A DNA stretch of 64,000 bases from PALSA-968 sp964387075 (GCA_964387075.1 CAYLVB010000006.1:248001-312000); one strand, 5' to 3'; shown: positions 33,967-43,365, numbered from the stretch's first letter. Notes: generated by a model from the letters alone, not told the origin. Program-made: numbers and translations.

Positions 33967-34563
33967 TTATCCGGCCAGATCTTTCTTAAGCTTCTCAACG
34001 TCCAGCGAATTCACAAGTCGGATAATGTTCTTGAAATACTTTTCGTGGAAATGGTAACCGCCAAAACGCAGTTCCCGGATCGCTTCTTCTTTTGAGTGAT
34101 TATGCTTCACAATATTCCACGCCGCTATCACAGCGCCAGTTCTGTCTGAACCATGTTTGCAATGCACCACAAGCGGTTTCTCGGCTTTTTCGATCTCTTT
34201 CAATGCCCGTAAAACATCGTTGTAAGAGATCGTCCAGGTATTGATACGCACGTGTACCCATTTCAGTTTCGCGTCCCCGGGCTGCGGATCGTTTTTCATT
34301 TTACGCAGGTTAAGAACGGTTTTTATTCCCTGTTGTTCCAGTTCCTTCATGGCAAGCGCCGTTGGCTGCTCGCAACGGTACAAGACCTCATCTACTTGAT
34401 ACAGGTTAACAAGTGTTTTCGCTTGCACTTTCTTTGCCCATCCTTCTCCCCTGTTGGGCTCAATGATCTCCTTTGTCTTGCAGGAAAATAAGAGGAAAGC
34501 AAAAAGAATCGCACTTATTCCCGCAACAATTCGCTTAGCTATTCCTTTATGATTTCCCTTCAT
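33967..34563 (-). CDS. Lipoprotein dual-specificity/tyrosine phosphatase-like protein
   Basis: 198 residues. The N-terminus (GISAILFAFLLFSCKTK) is a lipoprotein signal with Cys28. The P-loop VVHCKHGSDRTG (HCx5R) near residue 130 is the catalytic signature of cysteine phosphatases of the DSP/PTP type, and Asp of the general-acid region may be in LKWVHVRINTW. It would act in the periplasm. Similar Bacteroidota proteins are annotated as tyrosine phosphatases or DSPs; the substrate is unknown. Gene ends exactly next to the DUF1287 gene. Confidence 0.85.
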   Translation of the reverse strand: MKGNHKGIAKRIVAGISAILFAFLLFSCKTKEIIEPNRGEGWAKKVQAKTLVNLYQVDEVLYRCEQPTALAMKELEQQGIKTVLNLRKMKNDPQPGDAKLKWVHVRINTWTISYNDVLRALKEIEKAEKPLVVHCKHGSDRTGAVIAAWNIVKHNHSKEEAIRELRFGGYHFHEKYFKNIIRLVNSLDVEKLKKDLAG

Positions 34564-34578
34564 TGTCCTCTAAAATGA

Positions 34579-34608
34579 AAAGCCTCCTGCTTTTTTACAG
34601 GAGGCTTT
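34579..34608. terminator. Bidirectional hairpin terminator after the OmpA gene
   Basis: AAAGCCTCCTG (34579-34589) and CAGGAGGCTTT (34598-34608) form an 11-bp perfect stem with a T-rich loop. The run of T on the minus-strand side (GGCTTTTCATTTTA) supports termination of the OmpA gene, which ends at 34645. Confidence 0.75.
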
Positions 34609-34612
34609 CAAG

Positions 34613-34637
34613 GGTCTCGACTACGCTCGACCTGACA
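34613..34637. repeat. Dispersed short repeat (CTCGACTACGCTCGACC family)
   Basis: Starts GGTCTCGACTACGC and ends TCGACCTGACA, with the two TCGA half-sites mirroring each other. A diverged copy is at 2973-2995. The position between a terminator and the end of a gene is typical for such intergenic repeats. Confidence 0.55.
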
Positions 34638-34644
34638 TTATATT

Positions 34645-37113
34645 TTATTTAAATATGATCTTCATCTCTACGCGGCGGTTCTTCTGGCGACCTTTCTCAT
34701 TGTCGTTGGTATCGATCGGTTTGGTTTGACCGAACCACTCAGTGAGGATCTTATCTCCTTTAGCGCCTTTGCCTACTAAGTATTTTTTAACGGCCTTAGA
34801 ACGTTTCTCAGAGAGCAACATGTTCTTCTCAGGCGTACCCTGGTTATCGGTGTGCCCCGACAGTTTCAGGGTCCAGTCGCCGGCATGCTCTTTCAAGAGT
34901 TTAGCCAGGTCGTTAAGCGAAGGATAAGATGTCTTCTTGATAATATCCTTGCCGCTTGCGAACTCGAGGTTAGCAAAGGCTTTTTCGATCACGCGCTGCT
35001 CTTCTGCTTTGATCGGAGGACAACCTTTCAGTTCTTTCAGACCCGGTGTAGTAGGGCACTCATCTTCACGATCGATCACACCATCTTTATCGGTATCAGG
35101 CCATGGACAACCTTTGTTCTCGGCAGGACCGGCCTCATCCGGACACTGATCGTCTCTATCCAGCACACTGTCGCCATCTTTATCCGGACAACCCTTGAAC
35201 TCAACGGGGCCTGGAGTATCCGGGCAAAGGTCGAGTTTATCAATTACTTTATCTCCATCACGATCAGGACAGCCCATATACTCAGCTAAACCAGCATCAT
35301 CCGGGCATTCGTCATTACTGTCAATGATCTTGTCACCATCGCGGTCAGGGCATCCTTTGAATTCAACCAAACCTTTGTCGTCCGGGCAGGCATCTTCCAG
35401 GTCGGTTATACCATCACCATCTTTATCGGGACAGCCTTTCAGTTCTTTCAAGCCGGCAACGGTAGGACATTTGTCTTCGCTGTCGGGAATATGGTCGCCA
35501 TCGGTATCGGGGCATCCCATGAATTCCCAAACGCCGGGCACGTCCTTACATTTATCTTTCTTGTTCGATACTTTATCCTTGTCGCGGTCCTTAGGCGGGC
35601 CGAATGGAACGGGAACTTTAAGCAGGAAATAAAAATCAGTTCCATAAAAAGTTTTGTTACCGATGATCGAACCAAGGTTGTCTGTTCCAAGGATGATCGG
35701 GCCGAGGCGCAGGCAAGTTCCGTAAGAAAAGCCGAACAGCGCGTGGTATTGAACGGGAAGGAAAACGCCGAACCATTTGTGATCCCAGGCGGGTGTAATG
35801 CTTATGCTGGAGAAGTCGTGCACTTTATTGGCATTATTTTTAAACTGCAGTGCGTAATACATGATGAGGTTAATGTCAAAATCGCCCCAGATCTTATAAT
35901 CGGCCTGCGCACTGAAGGCTGTAGGCAGGTTCATTACATACGTTGATTTTGATTTATCAATGGTGCCTAATGATAAAAGAGAATCATCGAGTGCGGTAAA
36001 ATTTAAGGATGAGGTATCACCATTAATAACCATTCCCTGGCCGCCAATGTCAAATTTGTCGCGGAACTTCATGAGATTAACATTAGCCTTGAAGTTACCG
36101 CTATATTGCCCTTTGCGGAATTTTATCCCGCCAATGTCTAATATGGAAATACCTGCTTTGAATTTGTATTTACTCTTATCCCTTCTCCATAATCCCGTTT
36201 CATTATCCATATCATACTTGTACTTTTCATAATCGGGCCGGTATTCGTACACGGCGCCCAGGTCGAAGCCAATGCCCGGGTTAGACACCCACTTATACTT
36301 AAGTTCATTGGTTCCTTCCAGGTTACTCGAGTGGCCGTATTCCACATCTGAGCTCACGATATCCATGGTAGTATCAGAAGGATACTGGAACTGAAAATTC
36401 TTTACGAACAGGTAAGCCGAGGCAATACCCTGCATAGCCTTGATCCTTGCCGCTGCCTTGAAAGCGTGCTCATTATCCTCTTTCAATACACGGGCATAAG
36501 TAACACCATACTCCGCCCAGCTCATCATCTGTATGCTCAGGTTCTTAATGGTCATCGGTTTTTTAAGTAAGGAGGCGTCTTTGTAATCTGTATAGATGAG
36601 CCGGGCCAATTCCGGGCTAACGTTATCAACATTTACATAGTTTCGCACATCCCAGGTAAATGCCAGCGAGTTTTTATGGTTTATTTCTATCAGGAAAGAA
36701 GGCAATACAATACGGTTACTGAAATAAACGGATTTGTTCCTGCCGCCCTCTTTTGTTTCCAGGAAATTATTTTTTACATAATCCTGGAACAATGAATCAG
36801 GCACAGGCTTGTGCTTGGTACGGAAAAACAAGAGGTTCTTAGGTTCATAAAGGGAGTCGCTACCATATCCATTTCTCCAATCCTTATAGGCATGAGATAT
36901 ACCGTAACGTTTCATACCCACATAATTGTTATAAGCCTTTACGCTCACCGCGCCAAGGGTCATATCAAAACGAAAACGATTATCAGCCAGGTTGGCGGGC
37001 TGTATATCGATGGCCGTAACGCCTGCGTATTCGCTGGCAGAATAACCCAGAAAGTCCTGTGCATGGGCCGCTAGACCGCAAAGAACCAACAATAAACTAC
37101 ATAGTCTTTTCAT
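34645..37113 (-). CDS. OmpA-family outer-membrane protein with thrombospondin type 3 repeats
   Basis: 822 residues: signal peptide (MKRLCSLLLVLCGLAAHAQ), a 470-residue DUF5723-like barrel or surface domain with many beta strands, seven thrombospondin type 3 repeats (units D.DGDKI.D..D.CPD..G, about residues 485-690) that bind calcium, and an OmpA C-terminal peptidoglycan-binding domain (LKLSGHTDNQGTPEKNMLLSEKRSKA, NRRVEM). ATG at 37113 is chosen; the open frame extends to 37149 but adds no signal-peptide feature. It would link the outer membrane to peptidoglycan. Confidence 0.88.
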   Translation of the reverse strand: MKRLCSLLLVLCGLAAHAQDFLGYSASEYAGVTAIDIQPANLADNRFRFDMTLGAVSVKAYNNYVGMKRYGISHAYKDWRNGYGSDSLYEPKNLLFFRTKHKPVPDSLFQDYVKNNFLETKEGGRNKSVYFSNRIVLPSFLIEINHKNSLAFTWDVRNYVNVDNVSPELARLIYTDYKDASLLKKPMTIKNLSIQMMSWAEYGVTYARVLKEDNEHAFKAAARIKAMQGIASAYLFVKNFQFQYPSDTTMDIVSSDVEYGHSSNLEGTNELKYKWVSNPGIGFDLGAVYEYRPDYEKYKYDMDNETGLWRRDKSKYKFKAGISILDIGGIKFRKGQYSGNFKANVNLMKFRDKFDIGGQGMVINGDTSSLNFTALDDSLLSLGTIDKSKSTYVMNLPTAFSAQADYKIWGDFDINLIMYYALQFKNNANKVHDFSSISITPAWDHKWFGVFLPVQYHALFGFSYGTCLRLGPIILGTDNLGSIIGNKTFYGTDFYFLLKVPVPFGPPKDRDKDKVSNKKDKCKDVPGVWEFMGCPDTDGDHIPDSEDKCPTVAGLKELKGCPDKDGDGITDLEDACPDDKGLVEFKGCPDRDGDKIIDSNDECPDDAGLAEYMGCPDRDGDKVIDKLDLCPDTPGPVEFKGCPDKDGDSVLDRDDQCPDEAGPAENKGCPWPDTDKDGVIDREDECPTTPGLKELKGCPPIKAEEQRVIEKAFANLEFASGKDIIKKTSYPSLNDLAKLLKEHAGDWTLKLSGHTDNQGTPEKNMLLSEKRSKAVKKYLVGKGAKGDKILTEWFGQTKPIDTNDNEKGRQKNRRVEMKIIFK

Positions 37114-37241
37114 AACAATTCCTGTAAGGTAAGGGTTCAAATATAACATAATCTATAACGATATTAAAAGCCTAATTCCCAAAATTTTAGGATTGGCAAA
37201 AGGACGATACAAGCGGTTGGGTAAAAAGACCTTTTTATTGC

Positions 37242-37270
37242 TTGAAAACGCCAAAAAAAGCCTAAATTTG
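37242..37270 (+). promoter_or_regulatory. Promoter of tig
   Basis: TTG at 37242-37244, an 18-bp spacer, and TAAATTTG at 37263-37270, an exact -7 match. Predicted transcription start near 37277, giving about a 60-nt leader that includes a GCCCG/CGGGC stem. Confidence 0.65.
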
Positions 37271-37338
37271 CCCGCCTGAATGACTGGCAAAAGCTAAAAA
37301 GGCTCTCAGTCGGGCAGGCCCCTCTTAAAATCAAAAAG

Positions 37339-38679
37339 ATGAACATTAGCAAACAAGACCTTGATGTGCTGAACGCGGTGGTTACCATTGAGGTAGGCCC
37401 TGCCGACTATGAACAACGTGTAGAAGACGCCCTAAAAAAAGTGCAAAGGCAAGCAAGCATGCCCGGTTTCAGGCCCGGCAAAGTGCCTGTGGGCATGGTG
37501 AAAAAGATGTATGGAAAGAATATCCTGGCCGACGAGCTCAATAAGATGTTGAACGAGAGCATTCATAAATTCATTACCGATAACAAACTCGATATACTGG
37601 GAAATCCATTACCCAAGGCCGATGATCAAGTGGATTTTGAAAGCGGCAAGAACTTTACTTTTAAATATGATATCGGTCTTGCGCCTGCCTTTGATGTAGA
37701 GGTTTCTGACAAAACCGCTTTTGATTATTTACAGGTGAAGGTTGACGATGCTTTGATCGATAAATATGTAAAGGACGTTCGGAAGAACTACGGTACTCCC
37801 GTTAATCCTGAAGTGGCCGGCGAGAAAGATGTGGTATTTGTTGACATCAATGAACTTGACGAGAACGGAGCCATTAAAGCGGGGGGCATCTTCAAAAGCA
37901 CCAGCTTGGGTTTAGACCGCCTGAAAAGTGAAGTTGCCAAGAAAAAACTGATCGGCGCCAAAAAGGAAGACAAGATCACAATGACCAACAAAGAACTTTA
38001 TGCTGATCCTATCGAGGCTTCTGTTGGTTTGGGGATCGATAAAGAAGTTGCCGAAAATCTCAATTGCAACCTGCAGCTTACAGTGAAGAACATTGCCCGC
38101 ATGGAAGACGCCGAGATGAACGAAGAACTGTTCAGCAAAGTGTATGGCGAAGGCAAGATCAAGACCGAAGAAGAGTTTCGTGCAAAAATTAAAGAAGAAT
38201 TGGGCAAGATGTTCGAACAGGACAGCGACCGCAAGTTCTATGAGACCGTTGAGAAAACTTTGGTTGAAAAGATCAACCCGCAATTACCCGAAGAGTTCTT
38301 AAAGCGCTGGTTGATGGCTGTGAACGACAAACCCGTTACCCTTGAGCAGATAGAGAACGAGTTTGAAAGCTGGAGCCGCATGATGAAGTGGAAGCTGATC
38401 GAGAACAAGATCGTGAAGAACAACAACCTCAACGTTACCCGCGAAGAGATGCTGGAAGAAGCGAAACGTTTTGTGCGCAGCCAGTACGCGCGCTACGGCC
38501 AAACCCCCGATGAAGCGGAAGTTGAAAAAGTAGCCGCCGATATCATCAAGAAAGAAAAAGAAGCCGAGAAGATAGCCGAGAACGTGTTCTACGTAAAAAG
38601 CCTTGATCTTTTCAAGAATAAATTCAAACTGAACAAGAAGGACGTTACCTATAACGAGTTCTTCGGTATTAAGGAGTAA
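37339..38679 (+). CDS. tig: Trigger factor
   Basis: Ribosome-associated chaperone. 446 residues with the ribosome-binding loop ASMPGFRPGKVPVGMVKKMYG near residues 40-60 and the C-terminal helical arms (EEEFRAKIKEELGKMFEQDSDR). The middle FKBP-type peptidyl-prolyl isomerase region (about 150-240) is divergent and lacks the usual aromatic pocket motif, so isomerase activity is doubtful; this is often seen in Bacteroidota. It precedes clpP and is separated from it by a terminator. Confidence 0.93.
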   Translation: MNISKQDLDVLNAVVTIEVGPADYEQRVEDALKKVQRQASMPGFRPGKVPVGMVKKMYGKNILADELNKMLNESIHKFITDNKLDILGNPLPKADDQVDFESGKNFTFKYDIGLAPAFDVEVSDKTAFDYLQVKVDDALIDKYVKDVRKNYGTPVNPEVAGEKDVVFVDINELDENGAIKAGGIFKSTSLGLDRLKSEVAKKKLIGAKKEDKITMTNKELYADPIEASVGLGIDKEVAENLNCNLQLTVKNIARMEDAEMNEELFSKVYGEGKIKTEEEFRAKIKEELGKMFEQDSDRKFYETVEKTLVEKINPQLPEEFLKRWLMAVNDKPVTLEQIENEFESWSRMMKWKLIENKIVKNNNLNVTREEMLEEAKRFVRSQYARYGQTPDEAEVEKVAADIIKKEKEAEKIAENVFYVKSLDLFKNKFKLNKKDVTYNEFFGIKE

Positions 38680-38705
38680 TCCCCTGTTCTGTCATACTTT
38701 CAGCA

Positions 38706-38732
38706 AAAATGTCGGTAAATAGCCGACATTTT
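38706..38732 (+). terminator. Terminator after tig
   Basis: AAAATGTCGG (38706-38715) and CCGACATTTT (38723-38732): a 10-bp perfect stem with a 7-nt loop, followed by ATTTT. It lies 27 bp after the tig stop and separates tig from clpP. Confidence 0.8.
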
Positions 38733-38821
38733 ATTTTGGCGCAGATTTGGCTATCTCGTTACAAAAGTTACTTTTGTTAAATAATTCCCCGAAGGGGTTC
38801 CTTCGGAAAAAACCAATTTCT

Positions 38822-39481
38822 ATGTTCGATAATAATGAATTTCGCAAATATGCCACCATGCACAAGGGCATAAACAGCTTAACATACGACCGATATGTTT
38901 CGTCACTTACTCCTTATATCATCGAGGAGCGTCAGCTGAACGTTGCACAAATGGACGTATTCTCGCGTTTGATGATGGACCGGATCATCTTTTTGGGCAC
39001 TGGCATCAACGACCAAGTTGCTAACATCGTACAGGCGCAGCTATTGTTCCTGGAAAGTGTGGATGCAAAGAAAGATATCCAGATCTACCTGAACTCACCG
39101 GGCGGAGGTGTTTACGCAGGATTGGGCATTTACGATACGATGCAGATCATCGCACCGGATGTGGCAACCATTTGTACCGGCATGGCCGCTTCTATGGGCG
39201 CCGTATTGATGTGTGCCGGGGAAAAAGGCAAGCGCACCGCTCTGAAACACGCCCGTGTAATGATACACCAGCCTTTGGGTGGCGCCGAAGGACAGGCTTC
39301 TGATATCGAGATCACCGCGCGCGAGATCCAGAAACTAAAGAAAGAATTATACGAGATCATCGCCAAGCACAGCGGGCAGACCTACGAAAAAGTTTGGGCC
39401 GACAGCGACCGCGACTACTGGATGACAGCCGATGAAGCGAAAGCTTACGGCATGATCGATGAGGTGCTGGTAAAGAAATAA
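38822..39481 (+). CDS. clpP: ATP-dependent Clp protease proteolytic subunit
   Basis: Serine peptidase barrel that works with ClpX. 219 residues with the catalytic Ser in TGMAASMGAV, His in RVMIHQPLGG and Asp in DSDRDYWM. ATG at 38822 (MFDNNEFRKYATMHKG) matches the usual Bacteroidota start; an upstream open extension is discounted as it follows the tig terminator and shows no conserved pattern. clpX lies 2.6 kb away, separated by a two-component pair, rather than next to clpP. Confidence 0.95.
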   Translation: MFDNNEFRKYATMHKGINSLTYDRYVSSLTPYIIEERQLNVAQMDVFSRLMMDRIIFLGTGINDQVANIVQAQLLFLESVDAKKDIQIYLNSPGGGVYAGLGIYDTMQIIAPDVATICTGMAASMGAVLMCAGEKGKRTALKHARVMIHQPLGGAEGQASDIEITAREIQKLKKELYEIIAKHSGQTYEKVWADSDRDYWMTADEAKAYGMIDEVLVKK

Positions 39482-39496
39482 TTTTATCCTATAAAT

Positions 39497-39528
39497 AAAA
39501 ACCCTGAAGTTGACTTCAGGGTTTTTTT
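39497..39528. terminator. Bidirectional terminator between clpP and the NarL regulator
   Basis: AAAAACCCTGAAGT, a TG loop and ACTTCAGGGTTTTTTT: a 14-bp perfect stem with a 7-T tract. It ends clpP (plus) and, from the opposite side, the regulator gene at 39581. Confidence 0.9.
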
Positions 39529-39580
39529 ATGAAGTAAATTAAGAAGTTATTCCTTCACGATACGCTTTATAAACCTACCG

Positions 39581-40201
39581 TCAGGCCAGGCCCGATTTGA
39601 TGGCGTATTTTACAAGGCCCGCGGTGTTCTTTACGTCGAGCTTCTGAATCAAGTTTTGGCGATGCGTATCCACAGTGCGCACGCTCAGGAAAAGTTTTTC
39701 TGCTATCTCCGGATTTGTGTATTCTTCGGCAATAAGTTTGAGGATCTCTTTCTCGCGCGAAGAAAGCACACTTACCTCTTTGCCCCCGCTCTCCATGTTC
39801 AGGAGTATATCAAATAATTTCTGGTTGAAATACTTTTTGCCGTTATGAACGGATTGTATAGCTTCTTTCAATTCATCCTTTGAAGAATCCTTGAAAACAT
39901 ACCCAACAGCACCCGCTTCCATCATCTTTTTGATAAAACCGGCCTCCTCGTGCATGCTCAGGCACATCACCTTGGTTCTTGGGTAATTGCGCATGATCTG
40001 TTTGGTAGCCTCTACCCCATCCATGATGGGCATAGAAATATCAGTGCAAACCACATCGCAGGGCGTGGTCTTTAACAGCGACAATAACTCTTCTCCATGC
40101 GCGGCTTCCCCAACGATCTTACAAAAATCGTTCTTCTCCAGCATGGCTTTCAGGCCATCGCGAATGATAGAGTGGTCGTCGGCTATGATGATGCGAATCA
40201 T
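39581..40201 (-). CDS. NarL/LuxR-type response regulator
   Basis: 206 residues: receiver domain with DD pair (IADDHSIIRDG), phospho-acceptor Asp54 in VCTDISMPIMDG and Lys in YVFKDSS, and a C-terminal HTH LuxR domain (LSSREKEILKLIAEEYTNPEIAEKLFLSVRTVDTH). It is 13 bp downstream of the TPR histidine kinase gene, its probable partner. Confidence 0.95.
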   Translation of the reverse strand: MIRIIIADDHSIIRDGLKAMLEKNDFCKIVGEAAHGEELLSLLKTTPCDVVCTDISMPIMDGVEATKQIMRNYPRTKVMCLSMHEEAGFIKKMMEAGAVGYVFKDSSKDELKEAIQSVHNGKKYFNQKLFDILLNMESGGKEVSVLSSREKEILKLIAEEYTNPEIAEKLFLSVRTVDTHRQNLIQKLDVKNTAGLVKYAIKSGLA

Positions 40202-40214
40202 GACCCAAATATAG

Positions 40215-42035
40215 TTAATGCAGACTTAATTCTATAAAAATATTGGCCCCTTTCTCCGGGGCCGTATCTATCTCAATTTCACCTTTCAAGAGGCCTACAC
40301 GATCGCGCAAAGTGTTCATTCCAAGACTGTCGGCCTTTGTTTTGCTTTTGTCAAATCCTACCCCGTTATCCTCTATTTGTATAATGAGCTTGCCATCACG
40401 GCAAAACAATTGCAAAAAGATATTTTTAGCTTTCGAATACTTTACCGCGTTGTTCAATAGCTCCTGGCAGATACGGTAGGTATTTATTTCTACCACCGGC
40501 TCCAGTTTATCCGGAATATTATACGAGTTGAACGCGATCTCCTGTACGTCGGGTTTATTGTACTTGGCGCAAATGTGACGAATGCTTTCCACCAATCCGT
40601 TCTCCTTTAAAGTAAGCGGCATTAAGTTCAATGCCATGTTCTTCGATTCATACTGCGCCGAGTTCACCAGGTCGGTGACCAGTTTCAGTTTTTCTTTTTC
40701 CTGAGGTATAGATTCATTAAGGTTGGCCAGGTTCATTTTGGCCGCCGTTAATATCTGTCCCAACCCGTCGTGCAGATCGGCCGCTATCTTTTTTCGCGCT
40801 TTTTCTTCGGTGGTGATGATGGTTTCAATGATCTCCCTTTGCCGACGCTGCTTCACTAAATTGAAGAGTTTTTCTTTCTTCGCGTTACTGTAGAAATAAA
40901 ATGCGATGAAAAGCGCCATCACACTCACAAATATGGCACTGATCAAAATGATCTGGTCGCGCTTTTTCGTGATCTCCAGCTGCTTTTTGCTGTTCTCCAA
41001 TTCCAGGTGTTCAATGGCTTTTTCCTGCTTCTCGGTCTCATATTTCACCTGCATATCAGCAAGTTTGTCTCCCAAAGTAGCTCCCTGCAAAGAGTCGGTT
41101 ATAGCCGAGGCAAGTCTCAGAAAACTGAGTGAAAGGTCATAATCCTTCAGCTTTTGGTAGGTTTGAGACAATTCCTCGCAGGCATCTCGGGTTAAGAAGG
41201 GGGTTGAATTTTTGATACTGTTCTCATAAGCTTCTTTCAAATAATCGGCACTCTTGTGGTAATTACCAATGCGGCCATGCACTTTTCCGAGGAGAATAAG
41301 CGTCTGTGTATAATTTCTATTGTTGCGTAAACGCAAATATTTGTAAGCCGAATAGGCCAATTGCTCAGCCTCCGCAATTTTTCCCTGCTTGAGATAAATG
41401 TTCGACATACACCTGTCGGCCACTGCTACGTTGATCGAATCATTCACTTCCTTGGCCAGTTGTTCCGCCTTTCTATAATGATTGGTTGCTTCGTTCAGCT
41501 TATTCACAGATTCTGCAACATTCCCCAGGTTCAGATATATATTCGATTCCCCGGATCGATCTCCCACCTCAATTTTTATCTTCAGGGCTTTGAGGTAAAG
41601 ATCAACAGCTTTTTCGGGATGGTTCTGCTCGTAATAGATTCCTGCCGTGTTCAGTAACACGGTAGCTTCCCCTTCCCGGTCTTTGATGCTCTCCTTGATC
41701 TTCAGTGCCTCGATATAAATGTTCAGCGCATCATTGTAATTCCCTTTTTCAAACTCCACCATGCCCTCCCACACCATGGCGGTCGACTCAAATTTCCTGT
41801 CCTTGGCCAAAGCCGCCTTTGTCTTTGCTTCAATGGCCACCGCTTTGGCCGAATCGAAAGCCGAGTGCGAATAGAACTCAATAAAGAGATCATGATACAC
41901 TTTCCCAACCGAGGAATCCGGCCCGGAACTAAGATTTTCCCGTAGTTTTTTAACGAGGTCGGAGTTATATTGACAAAAACCGTTAAAAAACCCAAAAAGG
42001 AGTGTAATAATGGTAAAAATCAGCCTTGTAAACAC
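40215..42035 (-). CDS. TPR-containing histidine kinase, HisKA_3 (DesK) type
   Basis: 606 residues beginning at a GTG codon: signal peptide (to FFNGFCQ), about seven TPR units (residues 40-330), a membrane helix near 357-380 (ILISAIFVSVMALFIAFYFY), a HisKA_3 domain with the phosphorylated His in ADLHDGLGQILTAAK, and an HATPase (ELLNNAVKYSKA, EDNGVGFD). It is the partner of the NarL regulator and probably senses an extracytoplasmic signal through TPR-bound proteins. A perfect promoter lies right next to the GTG (see 42040-42070), so the message may be leaderless. Confidence 0.93.
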   Translation of the reverse strand: MFTRLIFTIITLLFGFFNGFCQYNSDLVKKLRENLSSGPDSSVGKVYHDLFIEFYSHSAFDSAKAVAIEAKTKAALAKDRKFESTAMVWEGMVEFEKGNYNDALNIYIEALKIKESIKDREGEATVLLNTAGIYYEQNHPEKAVDLYLKALKIKIEVGDRSGESNIYLNLGNVAESVNKLNEATNHYRKAEQLAKEVNDSINVAVADRCMSNIYLKQGKIAEAEQLAYSAYKYLRLRNNRNYTQTLILLGKVHGRIGNYHKSADYLKEAYENSIKNSTPFLTRDACEELSQTYQKLKDYDLSLSFLRLASAITDSLQGATLGDKLADMQVKYETEKQEKAIEHLELENSKKQLEITKKRDQIILISAIFVSVMALFIAFYFYSNAKKEKLFNLVKQRRQREIIETIITTEEKARKKIAADLHDGLGQILTAAKMNLANLNESIPQEKEKLKLVTDLVNSAQYESKNMALNLMPLTLKENGLVESIRHICAKYNKPDVQEIAFNSYNIPDKLEPVVEINTYRICQELLNNAVKYSKAKNIFLQLFCRDGKLIIQIEDNGVGFDKSKTKADSLGMNTLRDRVGLLKGEIEIDTAPEKGANIFIELSLH

Positions 42036-42039
42036 ACTT

Positions 42040-42070
42040 CAAAGTTAGGCTTCTGCTTGTAAAAAACAAC
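42040..42070 (-). promoter_or_regulatory. Promoter of the TPR kinase operon
   Basis: The minus strand reads GTTG (42070-42067), a 19-bp spacer, then TAACTTTG (42047-42040), matching the Bacteroidota -33/-7 form with the exact spacing. Transcription would begin about 5-7 nt later, at or next to the GTG start at 42035. Confidence 0.7.
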
Positions 42071-42081
42071 CTTATTTTTCG

Positions 42082-42089
42082 TAACTTCG
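42082..42089 (+). promoter_or_regulatory. Candidate -7 element for clpX
   Basis: TAACTTCG, one mismatch from TAnnTTTG, 25 bp upstream of the clpX ATG. A TTG lies 22 bp further upstream. It would be divergent to and overlapping the kinase promoter region. Confidence 0.4.
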
Positions 42090-42113
42090 CAGCTATATTG
42101 AATTCCCTATCCT

Positions 42114-43358
42114 ATGGCCAAGAATGTTATTACCTGTTCCTTCTGCGGACGCGATAAAAGAAGTGCTAAAATGCTTATTGCCGGGCAGAGCGGGCATATT
42201 TGCGAAGTATGTGTGGCCGAAGCCTATAAAATAGTTTCTGCCGAAAGCGAGAACACCCAAAAAGAAGCAGCCAAGCAATCGCTCACCCTGCTGAAACCCG
42301 ATGCTATCAAAAAATATCTCGATGATTATATCATTGGCCAGGACCAGGCGAAGAAAGTACTGAGCGTGGCGGTGTACAATCACTTCAAACGCATTTCAAA
42401 CAGTAATAACACCATCAACCACGAAGAGATAGAGATCGAAAAATCGAATATCATTTTGGCCGGTGAAACAGGAACAGGAAAAACCCTGCTCGCGCGCACC
42501 ATCGCTAAATTATTGAATGTTCCTTTCTGCATTGCTGATGCTACTGTATTGACTGAAGCCGGCTATGTTGGTGAGGACGTTGAAAGCGTACTCAGCCGTC
42601 TGCTGCAAGCTGCTAATTACGATGTGCCTGCCACCGAGCGCGGCATCGTGTTCATTGACGAAATTGATAAGATAGCCCGCAAGGGAGATAACGCCTCCAT
42701 TACCCGTGATGTTTCGGGCGAAGGCGTGCAGCAAGGTCTTTTAAAACTGCTCGAAGGAAGTATCGTGAATGTTCCGCCACAAGGCGGACGCAAGCACCCC
42801 GAGCAAAAAATGGTGCAGATAAACACCAAGAACATTTTATTTGTTTGCGGTGGGGCATTTGATGGTATCGAGAAGATCATAGCCCGTCGTCTGAACACTT
42901 CGGCAATCGGTTTCAGCTCTTCCATGAACGCCGGCGAAGTGGAAAGGAATAATTTATTACAATACATCATTCCGCAGGACCTGAAAACATTTGGTTTGAT
43001 CCCCGAATTGATCGGGCGTTTGCCTATAACCACGTATATGAACACTTTGGACGCGCAGACGCTTCGTCGGATCTTAACAGAGCCCAAGAACGCGCTGACC
43101 AAGCAATACCAAAGCCTGTTCAAGATCGATCAAATTGAATTACATTTTGAACTGGAGGTTTTAGACCTGATCGTGGAGAAAGCTTTGGAGAACAAACTCG
43201 GCGCGCGTGGCTTGCGCGGAATTTGCGAAGCTATTATGTTGGATGTGATGTATGAAATTCCAAGCGAGAAAAATCCTCCCAAGGAATTCACCATTACTTT
43301 AGAGTATGCCAAAAAGAAATTAGCGAACGAATCTTTCGGTAATCTAAAAGCCGCTTAA
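42114..43358 (+). CDS. clpX: ATP-dependent Clp protease ATP-binding subunit
   Basis: AAA+ unfoldase of ClpXP. The N-terminal zinc finger is CSFCGR ... CEVC (residues 7-38), Walker A is GETGTGKT, Walker B is VFIDEID, and sensor/pore motifs (GYVGEDVES) follow. 414 residues, normal. It is not adjacent to clpP in this genome. Confidence 0.96.
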   Translation: MAKNVITCSFCGRDKRSAKMLIAGQSGHICEVCVAEAYKIVSAESENTQKEAAKQSLTLLKPDAIKKYLDDYIIGQDQAKKVLSVAVYNHFKRISNSNNTINHEEIEIEKSNIILAGETGTGKTLLARTIAKLLNVPFCIADATVLTEAGYVGEDVESVLSRLLQAANYDVPATERGIVFIDEIDKIARKGDNASITRDVSGEGVQQGLLKLLEGSIVNVPPQGGRKHPEQKMVQINTKNILFVCGGAFDGIEKIIARRLNTSAIGFSSSMNAGEVERNNLLQYIIPQDLKTFGLIPELIGRLPITTYMNTLDAQTLRRILTEPKNALTKQYQSLFKIDQIELHFELEVLDLIVEKALENKLGARGLRGICEAIMLDVMYEIPSEKNPPKEFTITLEYAKKKLANESFGNLKAA

Positions 43359-43365
43359 ATACATT

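Noticed and set aside
37339..38679. Trigger factor as degraded because its PPIase motif is weak
   Set aside because: The frame is complete and a divergent middle domain is common in this phylum.
38747..38821. 25-residue N-terminal extension of clpP
   Set aside because: Starts at a weak codon after the tig terminator; ClpP relatives start at the MFDNNEF position.
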